Positions 26,750-39,446 of a stretch of DNA of 64,000 nt are shown piece after piece; within the stretch, counting starts at the first letter, position 1; each line of letters opens with the position of its first letter. Under the pieces are notes generated by a model. That model did no database searches. It saw nothing but the letters and a program-made list of their open reading frames with translations, and had not been told where the DNA came from. Both the position numbers and the translations under genes were made by a program. This stretch comes from Phlebiopsis flavidoalba (lineage: Eukaryota > Basidiomycota > Agaricomycetes > Polyporales > Phanerochaetaceae). The stretch lies in contig JAOCPU010000001.1 in assembly GCA_035772785.1 (NCBI GenBank), positions 2,976,001-3,040,000 of the forward strand, in the 5' to 3' direction.

Positions 26750-27628
26750 TCAAGCAGCCGTCTCAGGCTGTGCTTCTGCCTCTTGTGCCTCCTCTGCTGC
26801 AGGGGCTGCGACGTCCTGTCGGTTTGGTCTCCTCGGTCGGTTCAACGTCCGCAGGTGCCGCGGTTTTCTTCCTCAGGTTTGGGCTGCGGCTCTGCCTCAG
26901 TCTTCATCTCCACGTCGGCGTCAGCTGTCTCGCCCCTGGGGATCCGCAGCGTCGTGGTCGTCGGCGGGGGCACTTTTACTGACCCAAGCACGGTTGCATT
27001 GATGCTATGCTAGTGCAGCGGCGCCCTCAAGCTCCACCGTGCACGATCCACAACGAAAATCATAACTCACGTTCAGCATGCACCTGCAACTTTTCTCTTT
27101 CTCCTTCTCGCCATTCTCGGGCCCTCGAGGCTCAATCGTGACGCGCTTCTGGCCCTTCGCCAGCCGATGCTTCCCGTGCTGAACGACGTCGGCACGAGCG
27201 TACTGGAGTCCAATAAATCCAGGGTCCGTCTGTGCTGCGTCTACTACGGCATCGTCTGCGAGCACTGCGGCGGCGTGTGCGTGACGTTGACGTGTAACGG
27301 AGTGCCTTCGCCTTGAACGCGCCAGCGCCGAGGGATGTCCTGGTCTGTTTTGTAGCTTTCAGAACACATGAAAGGAACAATGTCGTCAGCGTCAAGACAC
27401 GCACCTTAGGAACGCACGCTTGCCACCCTTGGCGGCGGACGGTCTTCGCAAACCTTGGAGCGGCGTGAGGCCCCGCCGCCCCCCCTGGGGCTCGAGGCCG
27501 TCTTGCCAACAAGTCGCGTCGTTTCTAGTCTGGCCATCGGCTGGCAAAGGGCTATGAGCTAGTATTCCGAGGGGGGCGGAAATGGACATTGCAATGGACA
27601 TAGGGACGCAACGGTTGATAGAGGGCAT
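26750..27628 (-). CDS. Unidentified protein with acidic Glu/Pro/Ala-rich C-terminus
   Basis: Family not recognised. A TATA box about 100 bp upstream supports a start at 27628 (MPSINRCVPMSIAMSIS) or at the in-phase-shifted MARLETTRLVGKTASS. A first intron (GTGCGTGTC...GAAAG) is followed by DIPRRWRVQGEGTPLHVNV and, after one shift, AAVLADDAVVDAAQTDPGFI, GLQYARADVVQHGKHRLAKG, QKRVTIEPRGPENGEKEK, then after another intron KVPPPTTTTLRIPRGETAD, DVEMKTEAEPQPKPEEE and AAPADVEPTEETKPTGQDV, ending EAEAQPETAA. A basic segment followed by a disordered acidic tail would suit a nucleic-acid or histone-associated protein, but that is a guess from composition only. Confidence 0.45.
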
Positions 27629-27727
27629 AATCCTAGGGATCTGGAATGGTGGTCCGTTGGAGAAGCGGGGAGTGGTGGAGTAGGGAACAACCAGAGCTCG
27701 GTGCCCCGTGTTCTCCTGGCCCCGACA

Positions 27728-27736
27728 CTTTATAAA
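27728..27736 (-). promoter_or_regulatory. TATA box for the minus-strand gene at 26750-27628
   Basis: The minus strand reads TTTATAAAG about 100 bp upstream of the proposed ATG. The motif is nearly palindromic (ctttataaaag), so it could also serve plus-strand transcription. Confidence 0.4.
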
Positions 27737-27964
27737 AGACAATACGAATTCCCCCTAGGATCATGGACCGTGCACCTGGACGACCCGCGGCCCGAGGACG
27801 TCGACTCCAGTGAACGGCGCCCGAGGGGCGCCGTGATTGCACTGATGAATGGCGCCGCTAATGCGTGTCCCGAACGGGATGTGGAAGGGGAAATGGATGT
27901 CTTTCTGTGGTGGTGTGTTCGACCGTTTAGACTCGGCATTGAATGGGAAAATGGTCTCGATTAA

Positions 27965-30900
27965 AACCAGAGATGTCCTGGCACAAAGGGGTTGATCACA
28001 AACGAATATTGTACTTTTTTTTTAGGAACCCCTCATATCGCGAGGTAATTGATAGGTTTATATTCGAGCAAAGTCAGCATGTCTGATAATGGTCCCCTCC
28101 TGGCCATGAGTTTGACAAGTTTCGATGAGGAAATAAGCATGGAGGACGTTACACAAAATACCATAGCCACACGAATTCAGGTCCACGGCCCAATATCTCG
28201 CGGCAAACTAAAAAGCCTGCGAGTGAGAACATTGGACTACTCTTCTCGTCGGTAGGATCCTCCCTGTCTCTCCTTTTCTGCCATCAGCCCGACGGCGCAT
28301 GCATTCGATCACGGAGTAGCTGGAAGGGGCGAACGCCATTTCGTCTGCGTACGTAGAAATTCTCCCGTACCACTCCTCAGGACCACTATGTTAATAGTCT
28401 CGTTGCAATAGAAGACGTACGGTAGTCGTGGTTAGATGCCATGAAGTCCGGTTGAGACGTGAGTCTTGTTTGCTGTCCGCAGTAAGTGAGGAAGGCAAAC
28501 GGGGCAGGTGGAGAAAACGAGGCTTACGCGTAGAATCTGCGTCCCATGATCCCAGCATCCAAATAGCATGGCAGGTACAGGAGGGCAAAGGTTCTTCGCC
28601 TGAGAGGAACTGAATTGTCCCAAATTGTATCCAATCGAGTGTAGCTGTGATTTTACGAGAACACACGACTTCGGAGGCGCCGAAAATTTATAAGAAAAGC
28701 AATACCGTCGCCTTCGGCGCGGATTGTCCCTGACCTCGTCTCTGGCAGGCAATATCCAACGAGATTTCCGTTCAGACACAGACTTTCAGCTTGCTTGAAG
28801 GCTGAAGGTGCGGTCTGAGCGGATCCCTGCTGGCAGATACCCAGACGTGGCGCAAAGAGCTCGCGACACCTATCCTGTACTCTCACACGCCGTTCTCATG
28901 GTATCGCTGTGGTCGGGGCTCTATACTTTTAGGGGACTGGTCCTTCTATAATTGACAATTCTTTGAGATAAAGAACTGCCGGTCGCGAAACAGCACCTGG
29001 TGGGGAATGTCTCGGTATCGTAGTACTAAGACTTGTTCATTTTGGGGGTGTTGTCGTTTCCATGTAGAACTCTGGAGTGGCGGCCTGCATTGCGAAGAGA
29101 CACATCTAGTCGTTATGGGTAATACCGTTTTTGAACACCCAATCCAATCTTCTAACAGCGTCGTGCGGCGTTGTGGTGTAACGGAAGCATGTGTACATAT
29201 ATGAAGAAATTCGAGGTCGAAAATACTCGTTGTGGTCGAGGAGGCGAAATTGATCATCGCAGAGGCCAGGCGCTAAGAATTAATCATCTGTTCCGGGAAA
29301 TCCGCTCGATCTGTGCTTTGTCTTCAGTATTCCGTCTACACTGTCTAAAGGTTTGACATGCCACGCAGCACGGCATTTTCGTGGCCGCCGTTCGTGATAC
29401 ATTCCAATTTGCATCATCTTCAAGTAACTCCAAGTATGTCCTCTCGTGGTCAGTCTGCCCTCAGTTAAGGAGCGAGCTCCTATGGCACCGATCGGGGGGG
29501 GGGCAGGTTAAGTAGTTCGTTTAACGGATTTGCAATGCGAATGAGCCCACGGACTAATGTACCCCTGCGATGCGACCTTTCACATTGGGTGATGCCTACG
29601 AAAATGGTCGACTCATATATTTGCCGCCTGCTCTCTCCTCTGGAATCTGTGTATATCATCTCTGATGCGCAACCTACCGAACCCTCTGCGTCCCCCGTAG
29701 CTTGAGCACTACTTAAGAGGTGGCGTTGCCCCTTCGAACCCCCTCGATCCACTTCCTTTCCTGCAGTCTAAATGACATTGAATCGATGCAAGTATTACTA
29801 CATTCTCCACAGACGGCAGCCAAGCTCCTTGGTTACCATCGCTTGCCACATGTGGCTTACCACAACACTCTTGCTACGCCCCAGGGGTGCACTATTGTGA
29901 TAAACTCTCGGTTATGGGCACTTGTGTGTGCCGACTAACAGAGGTGCCGGACGTCAACTCTTGTTTTCCGTGCCCTCTGCTTTTTCTCGCGCAACATTGC
30001 ACCAGTACATGCAAACCTTGTCCGGTGCACAATGTTGGCACTTTCAAAAGATTACTTCCTTCGAAAGCCTGCGACCGACTCTGATTGACGTCCTCCTTCG
30101 TCCCCGACCACTGCGGCGCACAATCAATCTATCCCGGGCTGGTGTGCTCAGAAATGTATGACGATGGGACACCGGTCTCGCGACGCGACGAACCGGCACA
30201 CTCTCTAAGTCCTCAACAGCCATCTGAAGCTCGTTAGTATATACCCCTATACGACAAAGACTAGCGTGGACCCGGATTGACCGATATTGTCGCTGGTGGC
30301 TTCCGCCCTTGTGTATTGGACGCTAATCAGACATCATCCTAAGATCCCGAGACCTTCCGCGCACATGCGAGAGTCCTCTCTCTCTGCAGTCCATCGAGCT
30401 GTTGAACCCTAGACTTTACCGTGACATGAGTGTCTCTTTCTCCAACTGGGGGAGCCCAGCGCCATTGCTTTTCGGAGCGGGACTGCACTTTGTTCAGAGA
30501 ACGCCTTCAGTCCACTAGTATGTTTTCTTCCCTGACTTTCTCACTCCATCCGACACTGATGTGGTCGACCTCAGTCAGATTCAAGGAGCTTACGAGGAGC
30601 CAGTCCTCTACTCTTTCCAGACCTCATTTTTAATATTATCTATACGGCCTCGCTCGAGATAACGTCAAACCCTTCGCTGATCCAAATTCACGAGCACCCA
30701 TCGAGATACACCATGCTGAACTGATTTTCCCGAATACATCTATGGAAAGTCTCCTGGACGTTCAATCATCGGGGAGATCATACTTCTCAGGAATCTATCT
30801 CAAGCCTGCAGCCCAAGCTAGAACACTCTATGCCTTGAGTTCCGAGCTGAACCGACCATGAAGCACTTCATCGGCCGATGTGACTGGAAGGAGTCGTATA

Positions 30901-33900
30901 TCGGTCGGGCTATATCCGAGAAGATATACGTCAGGGGATGGGGCCGGCGAACGTCTGGGGCTGTTTTAGTGATTTGTACGTGAAAGTATGCGTATGGCCC
31001 TACAGGTCGTCCTACAGCACTCGGTTATTTTGAATAATGAACACCCTACGAGCATAGAATCGTGACTCTGCATGTACATATGCTATAATGGACAAGGTTT
31101 CTATCTGTCTAGTAGGACGTGCTCTCACAAACCAGCGGGGGTTCCCATGTGTCGCACTAATATTGCTTTGCGGCCGGAAGCTTCATTCATTTGTGTGGGA
31201 TCCACGTCTATCGCGAAGGAACTGCGAGTATCTAGATGTCATGTAGCTCGCCTTACATTAGACATGTGTACCATTTCACCGGGATCAGGTATGTAAAGGC
31301 CTCATACTGCGTCCGAGATGAGCCCGTGTCATAGATATCTCCATCGTATACATAGGCTTGCACAACGGAACGCATCCACATGGTTGAACAAGACAGTGTG
31401 CCCAAATATTAATGTATACATGAAAACAAGTCAAAAAAGGGGAGGGGTTTGATTCTAAAACCGTCCCGTGTAGCAATCGCTGTACAACAAAAGTGTCACC
31501 TATTCATGTTCAACCACATCTGATAGGTCAAGAGCTACAGTGCGGGTGGCCTTCACGCAGCGCTGACGGATCTTAAGTTCTAGCTCGGGCTTCGACTTTC
31601 TCAGGCCCATGTTCACTGTGGAGGTGGCAGTTTGAGCGTGACTACATCGATGTCACGGTTGTCGGATGTCGGCTCGGGCATAGGGTTCCGGATTTTCCTA
31701 ATCCTGCCTGCAAAGCCGTGATAGTAGTCGCTTCTGGCCGGGTTCCACCTGGGAGTGTTAGCGTGCAAGTGTCAGAATCCTATCCATATGTTGAGCGTTG
31801 GTTTGGTAGAAAATTGATGTACAAACCTACGTGCTTGCCAATCTCGGTATTTGGTGGGAGGAAGAAAGGTCAAGCTACCAATGAGTTGTTTAAGCCCGGT
31901 GAGGGCCAGGCTGAATGATTATCGTAACGCTCACAGGGGTCAGGTGGCCGCTAATGATCAACATTTCGTGATATCCACCGGGGTGAGATCATGATATTTG
32001 ATGTTTGGATTGTTCAGTTATACACCGCTTTGAAGGTCATCCCGTCGGCCATGTTATAGTCAAGCGAGTATGTCTCTTCCCAAACTTGAGGAGTTCGCCG
32101 ATAGAGGTAAGCGGACCATATCTCTGTTCCAGTGTTGTTGATGGGAGTGGGATGGGATGCATAACCCAACATGTTGGTCCTTGGTCTATATTCGAGGTAG
32201 TAGCCTTAGACCCGCTGGGATGTAGGGATGCTCGTGGAGAACGTTCAGCTTTGATGCATGTCCCCTCATCCGCACCCAAGGCCTCCACCCTTCTGCCACC
32301 TTGACCATTACGCCGCCGTCGTACACATTCGCATCGCCTGCCACTCCTAAGCTTGCATCCGCTGGAAGACTTGTCGCCGATACATAATCAACATCCGTAT
32401 ACCTCGCGGACTGGATCCGGAATAAGTCCTCAGAAGGCGATGTTCGTAGACTGCAGGTATGTCAGCGAGGCTCGCAAAAGGTCCTGCCTGCTTTGGAGTC
32501 AGCCTGACGCTGAAACACCTCGCGTACTCCCCACTCGAAGGCCTTTTGAAATTCTATGATCAAGTTCAATGTGCCGCAAAGACAAGCATACTATCTGCTC
32601 ACCAGGATTTTTGATGGTCTAGCCTTTCTGTGGCAGGCTGAACGCACGGTTTGCCCAGGAATTTTCTTAGGGGCACTCATGGGTGACTTGTCGTTTTCGA
32701 GACGAGATTGGGTGATAGATTTCTGATTGCCTCTCCGCTACAGGCATGAGGAAGAGGTGTAGCCCTTGTACCTGTAGGGACAGGCTGTAATAGTGCGAAC
32801 AAAGGAGTCTCTTGCCGCCGCCGCCGCCGCCGTCGACGTCAGGGTGTGCAAGCGCCCGATTGGCAACTTTTTTTGCCGTTCGATCGTGGTCGACTGCAAT
32901 CTAGAAATTATTGCGACGCGGAGACTGGAATAACACATAGAACGTCTCGCGTACATGTGGAGAGAGCTGTCTACACACGATCCCCATGGCACGTTGGTGG
33001 CATACAGTCTGACTGCGAATAACCTCGACCGGTTTCGGGTTCGTCAAACACCGAGAGAGTAGACCGAAAGCTTTCCGCCACTCCATAAGCAAAGGACAGG
33101 GATATTTCCATCGCCTGAATGAGGCTGGCCGGCCTGGTCAATATCCTAGGCGAAAATGTACCCACAAGGAGCGCGCCGCGCTCTACTTAATTCTGCGGCT
33201 ACTCTCTCGCGCGAGTGCTTACAGGTGATTGCTTCGCGCATGCCGCGAGCTCCTCAATAAACATGCGACATTCGGGAGCACGAGCTGCTGTCTTCGTTAC
33301 TGATGAAGCAAAATCTCACGAGTAGACTTGTAGATTACATACCGTACGAGATAATATAAGCTCCGGCCCAGTGCGCCGAAACTTGGACACAGCGGGTTTT
33401 CCAGTGCACGCTTCATTGCGGGAAATCGCTTGACTGTCGCTTGCTTTTCGTATATCTGGCTCATACGCGAGATAAATCTTGTAGTAGTTGTTTATTGCAA
33501 GCTATATTTATGTGATGTACAAGGCGAAATGAGCTCGCACGATCTCACCTCCGAATGCGTGGGAGTCTTTCCCGACGCCACGACAAGTGATGCAAATTAG
33601 ACGCACGATGTGGACTTTGAGAGCCATTCGGCTCCTGCCTCTGCGACCCTCCGCAATGTACCCACAAGCCCTCTCGTACTGAATCCCCACGGCAAGTTGG
33701 CTCGCATGAGGCTGGCGCACGCGGGCTCCGAGCCCCGGCCGTTAAGCATTGTCCCCACCTACGACTCCACCACCGGCCATCCCCAATGAGCGAACTTCGA
33801 CACTCACCTAAGTTTCGGGACCCTATTCGCATCTCAGCCTTTCCCACCACTCAACGAGATCGTCGACCACGGTCCGAGTATCCCCTCTTCCTACATGGCG

Positions 33901-34300
33901 GGGACATAGCGTGGGGTGTGTGCTACCAGTACCATACGGTGCGAAGGCCGAGCAGTGCGAGCGGCGGGCACAGCACAGCACCAGTGGGATCTGCGCGTTG
34001 CCAGAGTGTGGTCGTATTGGCCTGGGGCAATTAAGGTCATGGCTGGCCCGAACAAGGAATAAGCAGCCTATAACTCCTTTGCCGACCAGCTCAAACTGTG
34101 GCGAGTGTGCCGTATGAGGCCGTTGCCCCGATGCGTAGGCGATGTGTAGAGGCAAGCGACGGCGGAGCGGAATGCGCCCAGCAGTCGGAGCGCGGCGAGC
34201 ATGGAGGAGAGCGGGATGAACACCGGTCACGACGACGCACCGGCGATAGACTTGGGGGTGATTTCGCGCGGCGACCCTGCACGGGGGAGCAGCAAACAAC
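27965..34300. other. Gene-poor stretch with degraded leucine-rich fragments
   Basis: Over 6 kb with no gene I can defend. From 29.7 to 30.95 kb plus-strand fragments (AAKLLGYHRLPHVAYH, FSRATLHQYMQTLSGAQCWH, FQKITSFESLRPTLIDVLL) look like remains of an F-box/leucine-rich-repeat protein broken by frame shifts and stops. Other frames (28049-28255, 31718-31918, 32005-32304) carry no motif. A short GCC microsatellite sits at 32815-32833. Confidence 0.35.
32815..32833. repeat. GCC-type trinucleotide microsatellite
   Basis: About six tandem GCC units (gccgccgccgccgccgcc) precede gtcgacgtc. Confidence 0.8.
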
Positions 34301-37300
34301 CGTAGAGTTATATGGGTCCCCCGCCCGCTCTCGTCTTCTCTTGTGCTCTTTGGTTCGCGCCGGGCATCCGGCGACAATCTACGAATGTGTCGTTGGGGGT
34401 GATACAGGGGGGATTTGGGGTGCCGGCGACAAGCATGGAAGAGCGGCGATTGCTGCGGGTGTCGCGACGAGTGGGCGAAGGAGCTCTGATGTCCGGCTGC
34501 ACCTCTCGGCGGGGTGAACACGTCTGTCAAATGAAGTGCACGTGTAGTCGGGGGCGTCCGCCAAATCCCTCACGGCGCTCTCGTTGTGCAGCACGAGATA
34601 GTGGGAAACATCGTCGAAGGAGGCAGCATCTATAGGATCTTGCATAGTAGGCAGATAATCGATATCGGCGACGGTAACAGCAGGAGCAGGAAGCGTAAGC
34701 CAGCTCGCGCGAACAGATGTGATAGGATAGGGGCACGGGAGTGCCCGGCGGTCCCCATCTGCGCTAGCACAGAGAAATGAAGTGGATGAACAGCTGGCTG
34801 ATGTGTGTCCGTTTCGAAGGGCGACTGAATGCAGCGGATGCGCTGTGTGATGAGCAGGGCTGGGCGCCAGTGGACGAGAGGAGGATTCTCAGGTATCCTC
34901 GGCCTATGCGCCACTGGTCCCCTACGATCGATCGTCTCGCGAGGTGGGCACAGACACGGCTGAGCAGGAGCAGCATAGAAGGGGACCGCGGGGCTCTAGC
35001 TCGTGGTAGGGGCGTGTGCAAGCGATGACGCATCGCTATCGGGATCTAATTTCGTCAGCTAAAATTGTTCACATTGTAGACACTTATCGCGCCTAGCAAT
35101 GGTCTTCCTCTATGCATAACTACTATAACAGCAGCCCTGGCAGTCAATGTCGGTAAGCGTTTTGCCACGGGATTTCGAGATCACCACGCCTCTACGTCAG
35201 ATGTGTCAAGTAGGACAAGGGGAAGAGACTCGCACAAAGCTTACAGTAGCCATCATTGTGCAGCGGACGGTGGCCAGTGAAGGCCACCCTACAGCACGCT
35301 TCGAGATTCCCTCTATGATATTGTATAAAAAACACATCTTCAGACCGTAAAATTAAAAAGTGGTGGCGAGAAGCAACGCACCATACACATCTGGACCTTG
35401 TAAGGCGTTGTGTGGATGGTGGATGTCGATGAAAATGCAACGCTCTGTTCGGGTGCACGTGACTCGGGATGCGTGACAGACAACGCGTGACGAAAGTGCG
35501 TGACCGTTATGGACGCGTGGTGGCGTAACGTCACGCGCTTTCACCGGTGACGTGGGCGTCTCACGACTTGGGCGCGTGATCACGCCACCGAAGTTTCGAC
35601 ATATGGAACGAGCTAAGAGTGGTGAAGCCAGTGAGCTGGCCTGTGGTGCAAAAGAGGAAATTCTACACCTGCAGCCCTGAATATTTGATGTAGACTGGGC
35701 CGACGGGTGCGCATAGTACTTGGCCACTTCTGCGTACGAACTCTGGCCAGTGGCAGTTGTGCTGCTTGTGAAAGCCGTGCGAGGTGTGGAGGCTGATTAG
35801 GTTCAACTTGCACAGCCTAGGTGTACAGCATCCACACAACAGCCCGCAGCTCCCCAGCGAGTATTCTCCGTACATATGGACATGGGAACTCCGACGCGCC
35901 CCGGGGGCCACGCGGGGGGGCAGAGCGAAAAGCACGGGGTCAACTTGGTTTGACGTCGAACTTGCATTTCAGCACCCTCACTCTGCCCTTAGATCGAAGT
36001 GGATAAATTCCCCTCTCGCGATGAACCCAACGCGCAAGACTACATTTGGCCTTCCCTGAGTAAGCTTCTCTTTTCTCAAGTTTCACCTTCGTGACTCAAG
36101 ATGCCGCCTTCTAGGGGATAATGTCCGACGCCTTACCCGCCGCGCATCGGCCTACCGAACGAGGTCCTCGACAAAATAGTTTTGCAGGCTACAATCCAAT
36201 ATTTTGCTCGTGCTGGCGGTCATGACGCCTCTTACCGATGTTCAAAACTTGAACTAACACCGCCGCTCGTCGCGGTCTGCCTACGATGGGCACAGCTCAG
36301 CCGACCAGCTATATGGAGCTATATCATGATAGACTCCGAAATGCGCCACCACACTATATGCGCTATTATCAACTTTGTGTCGGCACCTTCTCTTGCCCCG
36401 CTGAAGGATCTCATACACAGACTGTACTACCACGTCGAACAGGGCCACAGGACACTCCCTTGGTTCCACCGCGTACATGGCGCCCTCGCTTTGAGATTGT
36501 CGCGCGTTTCGCAGATGGACGTTGCGTTTGCTCTCAGAGTGCGTCATTCCACACTATACGTTTAGGTCTCTCTTCCCAGACCTCCCGCGTACCCTACCAA
36601 CCATGCACCCATCCTTAAACACGCTGGCCTTCGATGTTTCTTCTCAAGACGGCATCCGGGCCCGCTTCGCAAGCCGCAGCGCGCTGCTGCGTCTCCTCGC
36701 CAAGGCTCCTCGGCTTCAGCGGATAGTGGTACTCTCAAAGATCTTATGGGTCTCAAAAGCGCCTCTCGCCCCTTTTCTGGCTCTCAGTAGCAGCCTGCGC
36801 GACATTCAACTGCGCACACTGCCGACGGGAAAAAAAAAACCATGGCTGGATGCCGATGATGTATGCTGGTGGCTGCCGCCTCTCATTGGACACCGCTCCC
36901 GTCCAACGTCTCGCGATACGCGGGAATCATGTGTACTGCGAGACTTCGAGTTTGCGGCCATAACCTCTGTGGTGCGTGACATGCTGTCAGGGACGCTGTG
37001 AACTGGGTTTCCGCCACCACGCTGGGGCGGTGTGGGATCAAATTTCCAGTGATTGCTGTGCGCTTGACGCCGGTGTTGTTGCTGACTTTATGATCCTAAT
37101 TTTCACTTACACTAAAAATCATCGACTCCTAGTTCTCCTTGAGTTTTATACGATTTGGCTCGCCCAGCTGTTGGCTTGTGGACTCAACATTCACTACACA
37201 AATTCAAGCGGCCCGGTAATCTCTGCCCATGGGCCGACTTCACAAAGATTTGTCAATATTATCAGGCTCGAATTCCAGTTTATTGGACTTTGACCTGGTA

Positions 37301-37500
37301 TATCGCCCCTGGCACTGGCAGTGGGAGCCAGAAGTGTGGCAGCAGATTTTGAAGCATTTATCCCTTCTCCCAAACCTCACACGTCTTTCTCTCAAATTTT
37401 GTACTCGGAAAGGCATGCAAGGCTTTTGCAGACAAGTATGGCCTAGCATTTGGTCAAGCAGCTATATCGCACCTGATTGATTTTCGGAACGAGGAAGATA
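34300..37500. repeat. Oldest, diverged copy of the F-box repeat unit (copy W)
   Basis: Around 34330-34520 the sequence is a diverged match to 41880-42020 and 60780-60900 (shared block gccggcgacaagcatgga, then gagcggcgattg, then ctgatgtccggctgc). Around 35450-35610 it matches 38570-38660 and 57110-57210 (runs of gcgtgac/gtgacg ending caccg-c-aagttt). The F-box gene at 36.1-37.5 kb corresponds to those at 39.4 and 58.0 kb. Divergence is clearly higher than between copies X and Y, and parts of the unit are missing. Confidence 0.55.
36101..37480 (+). CDS. F-box-type protein, copy 1 (disrupted)
   Basis: Probable F-box adaptor for SCF ubiquitin ligase, of a lineage-specific fungal family. After a frame change near 36120 it reads RIGLPNEVLDKIVLQA, then LVAVCLRWAQLSRPAIWSYI, the L/P...I...I...V-RW-L...W pattern of an F-box. 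Then follow LAPLKDLIHRLYYHVEQGHR, LPWFHRVHGALALRLSRVS and, after a shift near 36560, FRSLFPDLPRTLPTMHPSLN, ALLRLLAKAPRLQRIVVL and FLALSSSLRDIQLRTL. The C-terminal part near 37370 gives LPNLTRLSLKFCTRKGMQGF. At least three frame changes are needed. It is the most diverged of the three family members here. Confidence 0.5.
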
Positions 37501-39340
37501 AAGAGTGGAAGCCGTTTCACGAAGTACACGAAAAGAAAAACCGCTGCGAACCTTGAACAAGAGGGGGTGGAGGTGTAGGCACATGCAGACGTCGCCCAAG
37601 TTCGAGGGGTGTGGCAAAGTAGTACATTTACCCTCTATGTGTTAAGCCCTCAGCAGGGCTGACTTTTCGTTCTCAGATTTTTTTATTGCTGAAATGGCCA
37701 ATTGTCTTTTGCGCTCTGTAGAAATTTCATCGCCATTCATACAACCTCTTCGGGCCGATATCGCGGACGCTGAACACGCCCTCCTATGCTGTGATTTACG
37801 AGCCTCGCCGCGATCGCTTTTATCGCAGTACCTCTGTGTTCCGTGCAGCCCGGGTGTAGAGAGTCCCCTGCGCGGCGGCGGAGTCGTACGCCGCACGAAC
37901 GGCGTCTCACGCCCCAGGATGTGGCGCGGCATGCGAGTGGCAGAGCCCGAGGGGTGTGTGTAATGCGATGGCGGTTGAATAGATGAGTGATAAGACTGAT
38001 ATTGGGAAAGGTGAACGCAAGGAGACCAGGGCGCACAAAATGAGAGAGCTCCTTTCCACGAGAGTACTTGCAGGACGCCGTCTTAGCCGATTCGGAGCGG
38101 AGCCTCGTGAGTCGCGCACACCCCGACCGCGGGAACCAGAACTCCCACCTCGCGCCGTCCGAGGACAAGACACAACCCGCGCCGGAGGGCGCACTCTCCG
38201 CGCCCGTCGCGTCTAGTCCCCGAACGGCACCTCCGCGGGAACGGCGCGCACGTTCGTCAGTACCTCGGGCTAAACACTGCTAAACATTGTGAAATCTCCC
38301 TGTGGCGCTCGCGAGCCGTCCGAAGGCGTGGTTTTGTAATCTGGAGGTTTGAGTCAATCTGGTACGAATGAGGAAGAAAGCGCGTGGTGAGGAAGAACAA
38401 CTTGAAGGCGCATAGGGCTGGGCGTGTGTTTTGTGTGCGGCGTTGTGGGGCGTGACAGCGACGACCTCACTGTGGGCTCTCGCGCTTTACATTTTTGCTT
38501 CCTTTCGAGCGGGTGATCTATTTTTTTCGGCTCGTAGCAGCAGGAGCAGGAGAACATGTACAGCTCACAGCTCTGGTTGTGACCGTGGCGGACGCGTGCA
38601 GTGTGATGTCACGCGCCGTTTTGCGTGACTAAGGCGTGACGGGACACCACCGTCAAGTTTTCGTCCTGTCTAGTCTCCCGAAGGCAGAGTGCGGACGGCT
38701 TCGCTGTGAAGCGTCCTTTCCTCTGGCCATGGTGGTAGGTATCAGGGTGCACCAAGTATCCAACAAGGGTCCAAATACAGGATGAGGCTGGTGGGGCATC
38801 GTCAGAATCAAAAAGAGGTCATGAATATGGCCTCAACATGTCACGTCGTCTTCGTGCCGCATCGACGAAGTTCCCCAGTCCCTCACCACTCGGCGGATTA
38901 CCAGTAAACGACGAACGGTGACGGCCTTGCGTAGACAGCGCCAGCATCCGAACGTCGTGCACATGTTGCAGCCCCATAGCACAGGTATCGCATATATGGA
39001 AATCAATCGTCCTAGTACGTGTGCGTCATGAATGAGCTCGCTTCATTGCAAGCTGACATTATATAACATCTTCTGCCAGTACAAGCCATCTTTTTCATAC
39101 TACTTCGGTAAGTTTGGAACGACATGCAGTGAATGCTGAGTAGGACCAATTATTTAGCCTGTATGCAGTGAACCCTTGCTTATTGGGTTTAGCTCACACA
39201 GCCAATGCACAACGACCATACGGCAGGGGCGTTCCTCAAGAGCACGCTCCTTGTATCTGGAAATTGGGGGTTACGAGGGTACGGCAGCGCAGAGCACGGG
39301 TTAAGCTGAGTTGACTTGTATTCCTGTGGACCGACAGCAG

Positions 39341-39350
39341 ATATATATGG
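39341..39350 (+). promoter_or_regulatory. TATA-like box of F-box copy 2
   Basis: atatatatgg followed by ccctcctccg, about 100 bp before the ATG at 39447. Copy 3 keeps a tatatat element and the same ggccctcctccg block at about 57890-57922, so the core promoter was duplicated with the gene. Confidence 0.45.
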
Positions 39351-39446
39351 CCCTCCTCCGAGAGCAGGTTGAACGCTCAAGCTACACCAGCCAGCCCCAA
39401 CAGTAAGCCTCTCTGCTCCTCTGATCATACTTTTGTGACCCTCAAG

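Noticed and set aside
29174..29245. tRNA-like sequence (gttgtggtgtaacgg ... gaggtcgaaaa)
   Set aside because: The A-box resemblance is fair, but the B box (ggtcgaaaata) departs from GGTTCGANNCC and no cloverleaf closes.
33823..34530. 235-residue open frame on the minus strand
   Set aside because: Arg/His/Pro-rich, no motif, and it overlaps DNA alignable to non-coding parts of units X and Y. Treated as a composition artefact.
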